A stretch of 64,000 bases of DNA from Bin127 sp965203505. Its GTDB lineage: Bacteria > Chloroflexota > Dehalococcoidia > Lucifugimonadales > Lucifugimonadaceae. Shown piece by piece: positions 41,753-50,077 of the stretch. Location of the stretch: positions 1,550,001 to 1,614,000 of the forward strand of contig OZ241880.1 of the NCBI GenBank assembly GCA_965203505.1, in the 5' to 3' direction. The position numbers were made by a program, and so were the translations under genes. Under the pieces are notes generated by a model that worked only from the letters and a program-made list of their open reading frames with translations, ran no database searches and was not told where the DNA came from. Numbering within the stretch: the first letter of the stretch is position 1; each line of letters starts with the position of its first letter.

Positions 41753-42683
41753 TCTGTATCACGTACTGAAGCAGAACACTGACAAAAGAGACCTCGATTA
41801 CAAGAAATTTTCGCAGAAGCTCTGCGGTGACAGAGAGCTGATTCGGACCTACTACTACAACATCCGCCAAGAATCTCCCGACAATCCCAAGCTAGCTGAA
41901 TCCCAAGACCGATTTCTGAACGCGCTTTACGAGACCGAATATCTCGAAGTCAAACTCGGCATCTGGAAACAGCGCGGTCAAACCATGGTCGAGAAGGGCG
42001 TGGATGTGATGATCGCCGCCGACCTGATTTCTCACGCTTACGAAGACCACTACGACACCGCGATTCTGGTAAGTGGCGATGCCGATTTTTACCCGGCGCT
42101 CCAAGTCGTGAAGGACACCGGAAAACAGGTGGAGGTTGCGGCGTTTGACTCGAACTTATCCTCGGAAGCGGCAAGGTTCTCGGACTCGATCATCAAATTC
42201 GATAAAAACTTCTTCGACGACCTTTGGATGTCGGCGGGCCAAAAGAGCAGCAATATTCGAACCGCCGAGATGCGGAAACGCGTGACCGACGAGGCGGCAT
42301 CACCAAACGGCGAGGACAAGGGTGCGTCTAAGTCGCAAAACGGCTCTCGCAAGCCGTTCACACATCGCTACGCAGATCGTCGCAGCGCCTACGGAAAATC
42401 TTCCGCTCGTGCATCCTCTAACGGTCACTCAACGCCAAAACCTGCGAATAACGTGCGTCGCACGGAGAGCAGGCGCCGATTGGCAACAGTCGGACAAAGC
42501 AATGCCGCGTCTTCAGGCAGAACGCCGCGCCGAGGACTGGCGGTCGGCTCGAACGCGCGTGTCACTCCGCCGGATATCAAGCGCGCCGTCGCTAGCGGCG
42601 AGCGGGGTGGCAGCGACCAAGCATCATCGCGGAACCGACAACGTGAATCTTGGATTTCGCGGATGTTCAAATCGCGCCAATGA
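41688..42683 (+). CDS. NYN-domain (LabA/DUF88-like) putative RNase with a basic tail
   Basis: A 331-residue protein. Residues about 10-180 form an NYN (PIN-like) fold: RRVMIFIDGSNLYHVLKQN with the first acidic residue and the DxSN motif, KGVDVMIAADLISHAYEDH, and AILVSGDADFYPALQVV with SGDxDF, then KQVEVAAFDSNLSSEAARFS. The Asp set is that of NYN nucleases that process RNA. Residues 200-331 are low-complexity, rich in Ser, Arg, Asn and Lys, ending RESWISRMFKSRQ, a probable RNA-binding or membrane-contact tail. AAGGA stands about 9 bases before the ATG. RNA as substrate is an inference. Confidence 0.85.
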   Translation: MQNQSTGSTAPRRVMIFIDGSNLYHVLKQNTDKRDLDYKKFSQKLCGDRELIRTYYYNIRQESPDNPKLAESQDRFLNALYETEYLEVKLGIWKQRGQTMVEKGVDVMIAADLISHAYEDHYDTAILVSGDADFYPALQVVKDTGKQVEVAAFDSNLSSEAARFSDSIIKFDKNFFDDLWMSAGQKSSNIRTAEMRKRVTDEAASPNGEDKGASKSQNGSRKPFTHRYADRRSAYGKSSARASSNGHSTPKPANNVRRTESRRRLATVGQSNAASSGRTPRRGLAVGSNARVTPPDIKRAVASGERGGSDQASSRNRQRESWISRMFKSRQ

Positions 42684-42728
42684 GGCGATCTATCCGGTAG
42701 CGCGTTTCAACGCCGTGTGAGCGGACAC

Positions 42729-43742
42729 CTACCAGTCAGCGGAGACGATGCTGCTGGGCGCTTCCAGTATGCGAACTTGCGCACCTGACTTGAAGTCCAT
42801 AGCGAAGAGGTGGTACTTGCCGTCCGTGTCGGCGCGGAACAGTATCTTGTCTCCGCCCAAGGACCATTTCGGGTCGGCATCTGCGATCCGGTTTTGGGTC
42901 AACCGACGATTGACTTTTTCGCGGGTGTCGACTGCGTAGATCTCGGCGTCGCCATCGCGTTCGGTGACGTAGATGATGTTGCGTCCATCGGGTGCCCACT
43001 CGAAGTCGGTTTCATCGCCGTCGTGATCGGTCAATGCCTTCGCCGCACTAGGCCCGTCGCCGGTATCGACCTCCAAGGCATAGATGTCAGTCGAGCCGTC
43101 GGGCAATTTGCGGGCGAAAGCGACGCGTTTGCCGTCGAACGAAAATCGCGGTCGGCTATCTTCATAGTCGGTTAGTTGAATTTCGTCCACGCCATGAACT
43201 GAGCGTTTGTAGATGCCTTGCGCCCCGTCGATGTTGAGGCACATTACAAGCCATTGGTTGTCTCCCGACCAGTTGCCGAGTTCCACGTTTCCAACCGGTT
43301 CGGATACGAGCAGCGTGGTTTTGTCGTTTTCGAAATCGTGCACGTAGACTTCGGTGCGCGCATTGTCGGCGGAGTTCGCCTGATACGCGATCATCCTCGA
43401 ATCTGGAGACCAGAAGAACTCATCGACTGTAGCCGGCGCATCCGAGACGCGTTCGGGTTCGCCGTCGCCACGATGCCATACCTTCAGTTGGCCTCGACCA
43501 TCTTGGGCATCCGAGAGATATGCGACTTTCCTCTGGTTTGGTGACCATTGCGGATCTGATACCGAGTCGTTGATGACTTTGGTCTCTTCCCCGGCTTTGT
43601 CGAGCAGATACATATGCTGGCTTTCGGTGTCGGCGACAAACGCCACGTCATGGGCAACCTTGTTGTCACCGCACGCCACCGACCACATGACCAATAGCAG
43701 CAGTACCAAAATAAGGATGGCTGAGAAGAATTTCCTGTGCAT
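42729..43742 (-). CDS. TolB-like beta-propeller lipoprotein
   Basis: A 337-residue secreted protein. Residues 1-24, with KFFSAILILVLLLLVMWSVAC, make a lipoprotein signal with Cys24 as anchor. The rest are WD40-like repeats with D-x-D and WSPDSRMIAY / WAPDGRNIIYV / WSLGGDKILFRA blades, the TolB/PD40 pattern (S-P-D-G-x-x-I-x-Y). No Tol-Pal genes are adjacent; propellers of this type are used as binding platforms in the cell envelope. It converges on the NYN gene. Confidence 0.82.
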   Translation of the reverse strand: MHRKFFSAILILVLLLLVMWSVACGDNKVAHDVAFVADTESQHMYLLDKAGEETKVINDSVSDPQWSPNQRKVAYLSDAQDGRGQLKVWHRGDGEPERVSDAPATVDEFFWSPDSRMIAYQANSADNARTEVYVHDFENDKTTLLVSEPVGNVELGNWSGDNQWLVMCLNIDGAQGIYKRSVHGVDEIQLTDYEDSRPRFSFDGKRVAFARKLPDGSTDIYALEVDTGDGPSAAKALTDHDGDETDFEWAPDGRNIIYVTERDGDAEIYAVDTREKVNRRLTQNRIADADPKWSLGGDKILFRADTDGKYHLFAMDFKSGAQVRILEAPSSIVSADW

Positions 43743-43910
43743 TTCTTTCGTAGTCTCTCGTTGTGCAGAAATGCCGATAACCGATGACGTACCAACACAT
43801 AGTGCAGGGACAATTGTGATTGTCGGAAATCCTGCACCGCCGATTCAATGGAAGCGGATGCAACTAGAATCGCATAACGACACTAGCCGTTCAGGTTCGG
43901 AGATATCGAG

Positions 43911-45083
43911 ATGAAGTTCGCGTTCTTCATGATGCCGCTACACACTCCTAACGAGAACCCATCGTTGGCGTTCGAACGCGACATCGATATGATCAACTAC
44001 GCGGAGAAGCTCGGTTTCGACGAGTACTTCATCGGCGAGCATCACTCTGCCGCGTGGGAGACGATGCCATCACCCGAGATGGTGCTTGCCAAGGCGTCGG
44101 CGACTGCGACGCGGATCACTTTGGGAACAGGGGTCGTCTCGCTCCCATTCCACCACCCCTTCCACGTTGCCGAGCGGTTCGCGTTCTTGGATCATCTGAC
44201 CCGCGGTCGAACCGTATTGGGCGTAGGACCGAGCGGATTGCCGACTGATCCACAGAGGTTCAAAATCCCGGGTAGCGACCTTAACGCGATGATGCGTGAA
44301 TCAACGGACATCATCGTGAAACTGCTCGAATCGCCTGATCCGATCACCTACGAAGGGAAGTACTGGACGATCAACGATATGGCGTTGCAGCTTCGTTCGT
44401 ACCAGCAGCCAAGACTGAAGTTGGCGACTCCTTCAGCAGGAAGTCCGCGATCGTTGGATTTCGTTGCTCAGTACGAGATGATGATGTTTTCAGTTGCGGG
44501 CGCCGGTCCACCCAACGCGGTACCGCTGTCTAGACAATGGGACGAAGTAATTGACGCGGCTGCAAAGTATGGGACATCTCCTACCAAAGACGACTGGCGC
44601 GTAGTTACCTACATTCATCTAGCAGACACCCGCGAAGAAGCGTTCGAACAAGCCCGTCACGGCGCCATCCGCGACGTTCACAACTACTTCTACACAATCA
44701 ATACGCCGAGGTCATGGCTGGTACACCCGGACCAGAACCCGGCAGACTTGACGTTCGAGGAGATCATTGAGAAAAGACGCTGGATCATCGGGACGCCGGA
44801 TGACGCGATTGAACAGATCGAAGCGATAATCGAGGAAACGAACGGTATCGGCGGACTAATGCTGACGACTCATGAATGGATGCCGATGCGGCATGTGATG
44901 TACTCGCAAGAGCTTTTCGCACGCTATGTGATGCCTCGCTTCCGTGGTCACACTGCGGACCTCCAGCGCGAATGGGAGCGGACTAAGGCGGATCGTGCGG
45001 CCGGCAGAATACCTACTATGTATGCACGTGAAGAAGAGGTTTCAGCAGATGGTGCTAAGAGCAACGTTTTTGTGAAGATTTAA
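43911..45083 (+). CDS. Luciferase-like (LLM class) flavin-dependent monooxygenase
   Basis: A 390-residue bacterial-luciferase-fold enzyme. MKFAFFMMPLHTPNENPSLA and YAEKLGFDEYFIGEHHSAAW at the N-terminus, TRITLGTGVVSLPFHHPFHV and LDHLTRGRTVLGVGPSGLPT are family blocks; the FMNH2 site is formed by them. Such enzymes oxidise long-chain aldehydes, alkanes, sulfonates or terpenoids; the substrate cannot be told. The gene is transcribed away from the propeller gene with a 168-base gap and converges on vapC. Confidence 0.88.
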   Translation: MKFAFFMMPLHTPNENPSLAFERDIDMINYAEKLGFDEYFIGEHHSAAWETMPSPEMVLAKASATATRITLGTGVVSLPFHHPFHVAERFAFLDHLTRGRTVLGVGPSGLPTDPQRFKIPGSDLNAMMRESTDIIVKLLESPDPITYEGKYWTINDMALQLRSYQQPRLKLATPSAGSPRSLDFVAQYEMMMFSVAGAGPPNAVPLSRQWDEVIDAAAKYGTSPTKDDWRVVTYIHLADTREEAFEQARHGAIRDVHNYFYTINTPRSWLVHPDQNPADLTFEEIIEKRRWIIGTPDDAIEQIEAIIEETNGIGGLMLTTHEWMPMRHVMYSQELFARYVMPRFRGHTADLQREWERTKADRAAGRIPTMYAREEEVSADGAKSNVFVKI

Positions 45084-45102
45084 GTTTCCCGCGAAACTTC
45101 GT

Positions 45103-45120
45103 GCTTCGGTTTGGCGAAGC
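45103..45120. other. Short hairpin between converging LLM and vapC genes
   Basis: GCTTCG-GTTTGG-CGAAGC lies between the stop codons of the two converging genes. It is flanked on the right by five A, so the T run is upstream of the stem on the minus strand and absent on the plus strand. It is not a standard terminator for either gene. Confidence 0.25.
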
Positions 45121-45141
45121 AAAAACCCCATTCGTCTGCAA

Positions 45142-45540
45142 TCACAACATCTTGACGTTCGGCAAGTTCGCCATTTTGCGGTCCAGTGTCAAAGTTTCAC
45201 ATCCAGTTTGGTCGTAACCGTCAGCGATCAATCGGTCGACCAAACCTGCCCCAAGGATAGGACCTAACATTTCCAGTGTTTTGGTACCGTTAAGCGGACG
45301 AACGAAACCAGACCGTAACGTGTTAAGCAATTCGGTCCGCGCTTCAGTTTTCGAGGCACCGTAATGCAGTTGGACGGCGATGTATGCCTCACCGATGACT
45401 TGATTCGACGCGAAGACCTCACCGTTTTGGTTTTCGATGATGTCAGCAAGTGATTCGACGCAATATTCAAACGCTGAAATCGGATCTCGGGTGAGCAACC
45501 TGACAAGAACCGAGGTGTCAATCCCGTAACGAAGGGTCAT
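45142..45540 (-). CDS. PIN-domain toxin (VapC)
   Basis: A 132-residue PIN ribonuclease. YGIDTSVLVRLLTRDPISAF gives the first Asp, NQVIGEAYIAVQLHYGASK the Glu and CETLTLDRKMANLPNVKML the last acidic residues. VapC cleaves tRNA or rRNA in the absence of VapB. It overlaps the AbrB-type antitoxin gene by 23 bases. Confidence 0.88.
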   Translation of the reverse strand: MTLRYGIDTSVLVRLLTRDPISAFEYCVESLADIIENQNGEVFASNQVIGEAYIAVQLHYGASKTEARTELLNTLRSGFVRPLNGTKTLEMLGPILGAGLVDRLIADGYDQTGCETLTLDRKMANLPNVKML

Positions 45541-45760
45541 ACGGGGTGTTCCTAAATTTGTGGATATCGAAAGGTTCTTGGTCCGGTTTGACCAAGTGAC
45601 TCAGTCCTCCCAGCGACTCCAACCGGAGCCGTCGTGGACGGAGAATGTAACCATCGTCGGTCTGCTGTAGTTCAAGTTGGTCGCCCGGACCGACCCCGAT
45701 GGTGTCTAGAACGTGCTTAGGAAACGTGACTTGGCGTTTGGATGTGATTTTGACGTACAT
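45518..45760 (-). CDS. AbrB/SpoVT-type antitoxin (VapB)
   Basis: An 80-residue protein. MYVKITSKRQVTFPKHVLDT and VGPGDQLELQQTDDGYILRP make a swapped-hairpin AbrB/SpoVT DNA-binding domain; the C-terminal DIHKFRNTPYDPSLRD should bind the toxin. AAGGAG stands 7-8 bases before the ATG. It should repress its own operon with an operator about 55-70 bases upstream. Confidence 0.88.
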   Translation of the reverse strand: MYVKITSKRQVTFPKHVLDTIGVGPGDQLELQQTDDGYILRPRRLRLESLGGLSHLVKPDQEPFDIHKFRNTPYDPSLRD

Positions 45761-45811
45761 GAAGGGTCTCCTTACTAGATGATACCAATTGTAAGGTAAG
45801 CGGAATGTGCG

Positions 45812-45828
45812 CTTGAATCGTGTTCAAG
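45812..45828. promoter_or_regulatory. Inverted repeat at the vapBC promoter
   Basis: CTTGAA (45812-45817) and TTCAAG (45823-45828) flank 5 bases. On the minus strand the inner arm doubles as a -35-like TTCAAG with TACAAT about 18 bases downstream, so an antitoxin bound here would block the promoter. Confidence 0.4.
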
Positions 45829-45929
45829 GTTTCATTATTTCTTTCGAGATGATTCGCGGAGACTCGTGAGATGCCCGTAGAGCGTAAATTGTTATGTTGT
45901 TGAACCAAGCAAAGAAGCGGGAAAAAACG

Positions 45930-47291
45930 ATGTCCACCTTAGAACAACTGCTCGAAGAGGTCGATGCATCTGCGGCCGAGATCGTGGAGCTCGAAAGGCA
46001 GATGATCCAGATCCCGACTGTCAACACCGGTCAGATGCCGACTGGCAATGAGACGGCGTTGGCTGAGTTCATTCAAGACTGGTTTCATGTGGAAGGTATC
46101 ACCGAAACGCAGATATTGGCACGCGATCCGGAGCGCGGTAACATCATCGCCGTGTATCCGGGCAGCGAACCTCGATGTCGATTGATGTTCATGTCGCACA
46201 CCGACGTGGTGCCGGTGGAAGACGAGTCGAAGTGGTCGTGGGAGCCCTTCGGTGCTCAGGTTTCCGGAGGACGCATTTATGGTCGTGGTGCTTCGGACTG
46301 CAAGGCATTGTTAACGGCGCAGATGATGGCTATGGCGATTCTAAAGCGCAACGGGATTGGGTTGAGGCATGGATTGCGTCTCGTGAGTGGAGCGGACGAA
46401 GAACATGGTGGGCGTTGGGGCTTCGGCTGGTTGGCGGACAATCACCCGGAGTCTTTGGAGTCGGATTTCGCGGTGAACGAAGGTGGAGGCACACCTGTTG
46501 AACAGGGCGGTGCGTTGTCATACCTGTTAGGGACGGGCGAAAAGGGACGACTAGAGATCAAGATCACGCTGAGAGGTGAGAGCGCTCACGCGTCGGTACC
46601 GTGGCAAGGCGTCAACGCGTCGGCCAGGTTGTGGCGCGTGTTGCAACGGATCGAGGCATACGAGCCGGAGATCGACACTTCGTTACCGATATTCGAGCAT
46701 TTGAGCGTATTCGGTGTGGAAGAACGGCCGACACCTGAAAACATCGACAGGATCATTGAAGAGATGTGGGAGAATTCGCCGCGTCTGGGCTCGATGTTGC
46801 GGGCGTTGTCGAGGATGGTTTGGACGCCGACGATGGTGAACGGCGGGATCAAGTCGAACAGCGTGCCAGAACACATCACGATCACCTGCGATGTGAGAAC
46901 ACTGCCGTTCCAGACGGAAGAGTACGTCCATAGCGAAATCGAGAGGACGATCGGCGACGTTGAAGGCGTCTCCTTCGAGATCGACTACATGTCCGTGCCT
47001 AACTCGTCGCCGTTCGAGACTGATCTGGCTGAGGCGATCAAAAAGGCGCAGGCTCTTGCGGTTTCGAGGGACGATATCCAGTGGATCCCCGCGGTGAGCA
47101 ACGGTTTTACCGATTCTCGCTTCACGCGCAATCTGGGCATCATCACCTACGGGTTCGCAGGTACGCATCCTGACGACGATCCGATGCTTTCCAGAGCCCA
47201 CGGAACGGATGAATCGGTCGGCATTGAGTCGCTCATCAGTGGCACCAAGTGCATGATCGCGCTGGCGTGGGACTTGTGCGAGGCGCAATAG
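45930..47291 (+). CDS. M20-family metallopeptidase (ArgE/DapE/CPG2 group)
   Basis: A 453-residue zinc amidohydrolase. The metal blocks are MFMSHTDVVPVEDESKWSWE, GRGASDCKALLTAQ, SGADEEHGGRWGFGWLADN and the late FAGTHPDDDPMLSRAHGTDE; the middle lid domain holds SAHASVPWQGVNASARLWRV. These enzymes remove acyl groups or hydrolyse peptides. The ATG at 45930 (MSTLEQLLEEVD), with GCGGGA about 8 bases upstream, is preferred to 45894. The AlkD-like gene follows after 4 bases. Confidence 0.9.
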   Translation: MSTLEQLLEEVDASAAEIVELERQMIQIPTVNTGQMPTGNETALAEFIQDWFHVEGITETQILARDPERGNIIAVYPGSEPRCRLMFMSHTDVVPVEDESKWSWEPFGAQVSGGRIYGRGASDCKALLTAQMMAMAILKRNGIGLRHGLRLVSGADEEHGGRWGFGWLADNHPESLESDFAVNEGGGTPVEQGGALSYLLGTGEKGRLEIKITLRGESAHASVPWQGVNASARLWRVLQRIEAYEPEIDTSLPIFEHLSVFGVEERPTPENIDRIIEEMWENSPRLGSMLRALSRMVWTPTMVNGGIKSNSVPEHITITCDVRTLPFQTEEYVHSEIERTIGDVEGVSFEIDYMSVPNSSPFETDLAEAIKKAQALAVSRDDIQWIPAVSNGFTDSRFTRNLGIITYGFAGTHPDDDPMLSRAHGTDESVGIESLISGTKCMIALAWDLCEAQ

Positions 47292-47295
47292 TTCG

Positions 47296-48045
47296 ATGCC
47301 GTTGGATGTCACTTCGACCGCCGATGAATTAGCGAACGATTTGATCGCGGTTGGCACTGAGGAACGCGCGGTCAACGAAAAGCGTTATCTCAAGTCGGAG
47401 ATTGAACATTACGGCGTTACCGTACCGGAGATTCGCAAGATGGCGAGGAGGTTTGCGCGGGAGCGCAAGGACTTCTCGAAGAGCGTATTGATTGATCTCA
47501 CGCTGGAGTTATGGGACCGCGACGTCTACGAGTTGCGGAAGTTGGCGGTGAACATTCTGGCGGCGAAGGTTGCGTTGTTGGATGTTGATGACTTAGGGTT
47601 TCTGGAACGGCTTCTGCGACGCTCCCACACTTGGGCACTGATCGACGATATGTCGTTCAACGTCATCGCGCCGGGTTTGAATGGGATAGACGATTCGGCG
47701 TCGATCAGGGCGAGATGGGCTCGCGACGAGGATTTCTGGGTGCGACGAACTGCTATGTTGGCATTGCTGCCAAGACTGCGTCGTGGCACCGAAGGTTGGG
47801 AAGAGTTCACCGCCTACGCGGATGCAATGCTCGAAGAGAAGGAGTTCTTCATCCAAAAAGCGATTGGATGGATCTTGCGTGAAGTTTCGAAACACTCGCC
47901 GGATCTGGTTGCGGAGTGGCTGCGACCACGAGCAAGAATCGCGTCGGCGGTAACGATGCGAGAAGCTCTCAAATATCTGCCCAAACACCAAAAGATGCAG
48001 CTAAACGAATTGAGAACGACAGGACTCGGAAGAGGCAAACGTTGA
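47296..48045 (+). CDS. DNA alkylation repair protein (AlkD-like HEAT-repeat family)
   Basis: A 249-residue alpha-helical protein with AlkD family blocks: MAKRxF-like KMARRFARERKDF, LELWDRDVYELRKLAVNILA, LLRRSHTWALIDDMSFNVI, WARDEDFWVRRTAMLALLP, EKEFFIQKAIGWILREVSK and the closing MREALKYLPKHQK. AlkD excises cationic alkylated bases without base flipping; some family members are not glycosylases. The stop overlaps the sulfatase TTG start (TTGA), so the two are translationally coupled. It lies 4 bases after the M20 gene. Confidence 0.88.
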   Translation: MPLDVTSTADELANDLIAVGTEERAVNEKRYLKSEIEHYGVTVPEIRKMARRFARERKDFSKSVLIDLTLELWDRDVYELRKLAVNILAAKVALLDVDDLGFLERLLRRSHTWALIDDMSFNVIAPGLNGIDDSASIRARWARDEDFWVRRTAMLALLPRLRRGTEGWEEFTAYADAMLEEKEFFIQKAIGWILREVSKHSPDLVAEWLRPRARIASAVTMREALKYLPKHQKMQLNELRTTGLGRGKR

Positions 48046-49802
48046 ATCGTCCTAATGTGCTGTTCATCGTCGCTGACCAGTTGAAATGGTCGGGGCTCCG
48101 CATGTACTCCGAGATCGGTGTCGAAACTCCGTCTTTGGAGCGTCTGGCCAAGCGCGGTGTGACGTACAGACACGCCATCACGCCACACCCCCTGTGCGTG
48201 CCAGCGCGCACTTCGATGATGACCGGCAGATACCCGCACTCCACCGGTTGTCGGCGCAACGAGACGCTGATGCCATCAAACGAAACTCATGCGTTTCAGT
48301 TTTGGCGCGACGCTGGTTACACGACGGGATTGATCGGGAAGAATCACTGCTTTGTCACAGAAGATGATCTGGCGCTGCTGGACGTTCGATGCGATATGTC
48401 TCATGGCGGTTTGCCGCGGGGCGACTACGCGGGTGATGTTCCCGGCACGCAAGGGATGGAGTGGGTCAGGCCAATCGATGCGATAAACCGCGCTCACGAG
48501 GCGAGGGCCAATCTCAGCGATAACAGACAGAGCCCGACAATCGCATACGCGGTTAGCGATTATCCGATTGAAGACTACGGTTCCAGCGTGATCACTGCGC
48601 AGACTGAAGCGTTCTTGGACAAGGTTGCGGCGGGTGAATCGTTCGGGCGAGAAGACGAGCACGAGGAAACGCGTCCTTTCGCTCTGATGGTTTCTTATCC
48701 CGATCCGCATGAACCGTATGAGGCTCCGAGGTCATACGTAGACCAGATCCCGCCCGAAGAAGTGATTCTGCCGCCGAGACGAGTTGGGGAGTTTGACGAA
48801 GATGGTGGGACTGCGCAACTGGATGCCGCACCTTACTCGTCGAGCGGGGCGATCAGCCCGGCACCGGAAGTTAACCGTGTTTTGTACTCGATACTGGGCA
48901 TGGACGACGACACCGAATCGGACATCCGCGGTCTGGTCTCGGTCTACCTTGCGATGACGCGCATGGTTGACGATGGCATCGGACGGATCCTCGACAAGCT
49001 TGAAGAACTTGGGATGTTGGAGGACACGATTATTGTGTTCACCGCGGACCATGGCGATTTCATGGCTGAACACAACATGGCGGTAAAGGGCGGAGTGTTT
49101 TACGACTGCCTCACCCGAGTGCCGTTGATTTTGTCGTTTCCCAAAGGTGGCGTTCCGTGCGGAGAGACCGATGCATCGATGGTGAACACCGTAGATATTT
49201 TGCCGACGTTGTTGGAGTTGCAGGGATTGGGCAGTTTCATGGGACTTGAAGATGCCTGGACTGCTTCACAATCGAAAACGGTTGCAGAAGATACTGGCGC
49301 GACCACGCTTGGCGGAGATGGCATGGTTAAGCAAGATTTGCTGCGCCGCATCCAAGGAAAGCCGCTACCGACGGCGACCAATGCCGAACCTCGCATCGCT
49401 GCGTACTCGGAATATGGTGCTGGTGGGCCGCCTGTGACGATGTCTGACGTCGAGAAGTGCGAAAAACCGTGGGGTTACCGAACCTTGATCGAGACGCTCT
49501 GGGGCAGGGAAGCGCAAGGTCGACGGAAGATGGTTCGGACGGTTGGGTGGAAATACGTCACCGACCCGATGGCTCAAGGTGCTGGAACTGGCGAAACCGC
49601 AGACCCTGAAGATGAGTTGTATGACCTGAAAAACGATCCGTGGGAACTCTACAACGTCGCACACGACCCGAAAAACGCTGCGGTAGTTTCCGAGATGCGG
49701 CGACTGCTAGCGGATTGGATGATCGAAACCGAGGATAGTGAACCCGTCGAGTTGCCACAGACAATCGGCCGGTCTCGCGTCGCATCGTCGCATCGGCGAT
49801 AA
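48042..49802 (+). CDS. Sulfatase (formylglycine-dependent alkaline phosphatase superfamily)
   Basis: A 586-residue sulfatase. The N-terminus RPNVLFIVADQLKWSGLRMY and the active-site block HPLCVPARTSMMTGRYPHST give the C-x-P-x-R motif with Cys52, which must be oxidised to formylglycine. Further blocks are GYTTGLIGKNH, PYDPHEPY-like MVSYPDPHEPYEAP, DHGDFMAEHNM and the late NDPWELYNVAHDPKN. The TTG at 48042, overlapping the alkD stop, has GGAAGAGG upstream and places RPNVLFIVADQ at the N-terminus as usual; a longer in-frame start at 47916 lies inside alkD and looks artificial. No signal peptide is seen. Choline, phosphonate or sugar sulfate esters are typical substrates. Confidence 0.9.
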   Translation: MNRPNVLFIVADQLKWSGLRMYSEIGVETPSLERLAKRGVTYRHAITPHPLCVPARTSMMTGRYPHSTGCRRNETLMPSNETHAFQFWRDAGYTTGLIGKNHCFVTEDDLALLDVRCDMSHGGLPRGDYAGDVPGTQGMEWVRPIDAINRAHEARANLSDNRQSPTIAYAVSDYPIEDYGSSVITAQTEAFLDKVAAGESFGREDEHEETRPFALMVSYPDPHEPYEAPRSYVDQIPPEEVILPPRRVGEFDEDGGTAQLDAAPYSSSGAISPAPEVNRVLYSILGMDDDTESDIRGLVSVYLAMTRMVDDGIGRILDKLEELGMLEDTIIVFTADHGDFMAEHNMAVKGGVFYDCLTRVPLILSFPKGGVPCGETDASMVNTVDILPTLLELQGLGSFMGLEDAWTASQSKTVAEDTGATTLGGDGMVKQDLLRRIQGKPLPTATNAEPRIAAYSEYGAGGPPVTMSDVEKCEKPWGYRTLIETLWGREAQGRRKMVRTVGWKYVTDPMAQGAGTGETADPEDELYDLKNDPWELYNVAHDPKNAAVVSEMRRLLADWMIETEDSEPVELPQTIGRSRVASSHRR

Positions 49803-50077
49803 CGACCGACGATCCTGCCTGATAGAGACCTTTACAAAACCCACATAGAGGCGATCCCTCGTGGTCGCCCTGGGCAAACGGATTCCCCGTTAACGGCGAC
49901 CTACCTGCCCCTTTCGCCCAGCGAAAGGGGCGCGCACGAGCGCAGCGAGTGTGCGGGGTATGCCCGGGGCAGGGCGGAAGGGTTGCCCCCGCTCGCGGGG
50001 GAAATGTGCCACGCAGAGTAACTACGGCTACGACGTGGCAGAAGGACGAAGGGGGCGCGTATGCACCTGATTTGGAC
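49803..50077. repeat. Non-coding gap with hairpin and palindromic repeat copy D (with insertion)
   Basis: CCCCTTTCGC-CCA-GCGAAAGGGG (49908-49930) is a perfect 10-bp hairpin. Copy D of the dispersed palindrome (49983-50058) is in opposite orientation to copies A-C; between its core and its GACGAAGGGGGCGCG arm a 33-base insertion is itself bounded by TGCCACG/CGTGGCA inverted arms. No gene is seen. It lies between converging sulfatase and hsdM genes. Confidence 0.75.

Noticed and set aside
47916..48041. Upstream extension of the sulfatase
   Set aside because: It lies wholly inside alkD in another frame; the coupled TTG at 48042 with a ribosome site gives the usual sulfatase N-terminus.
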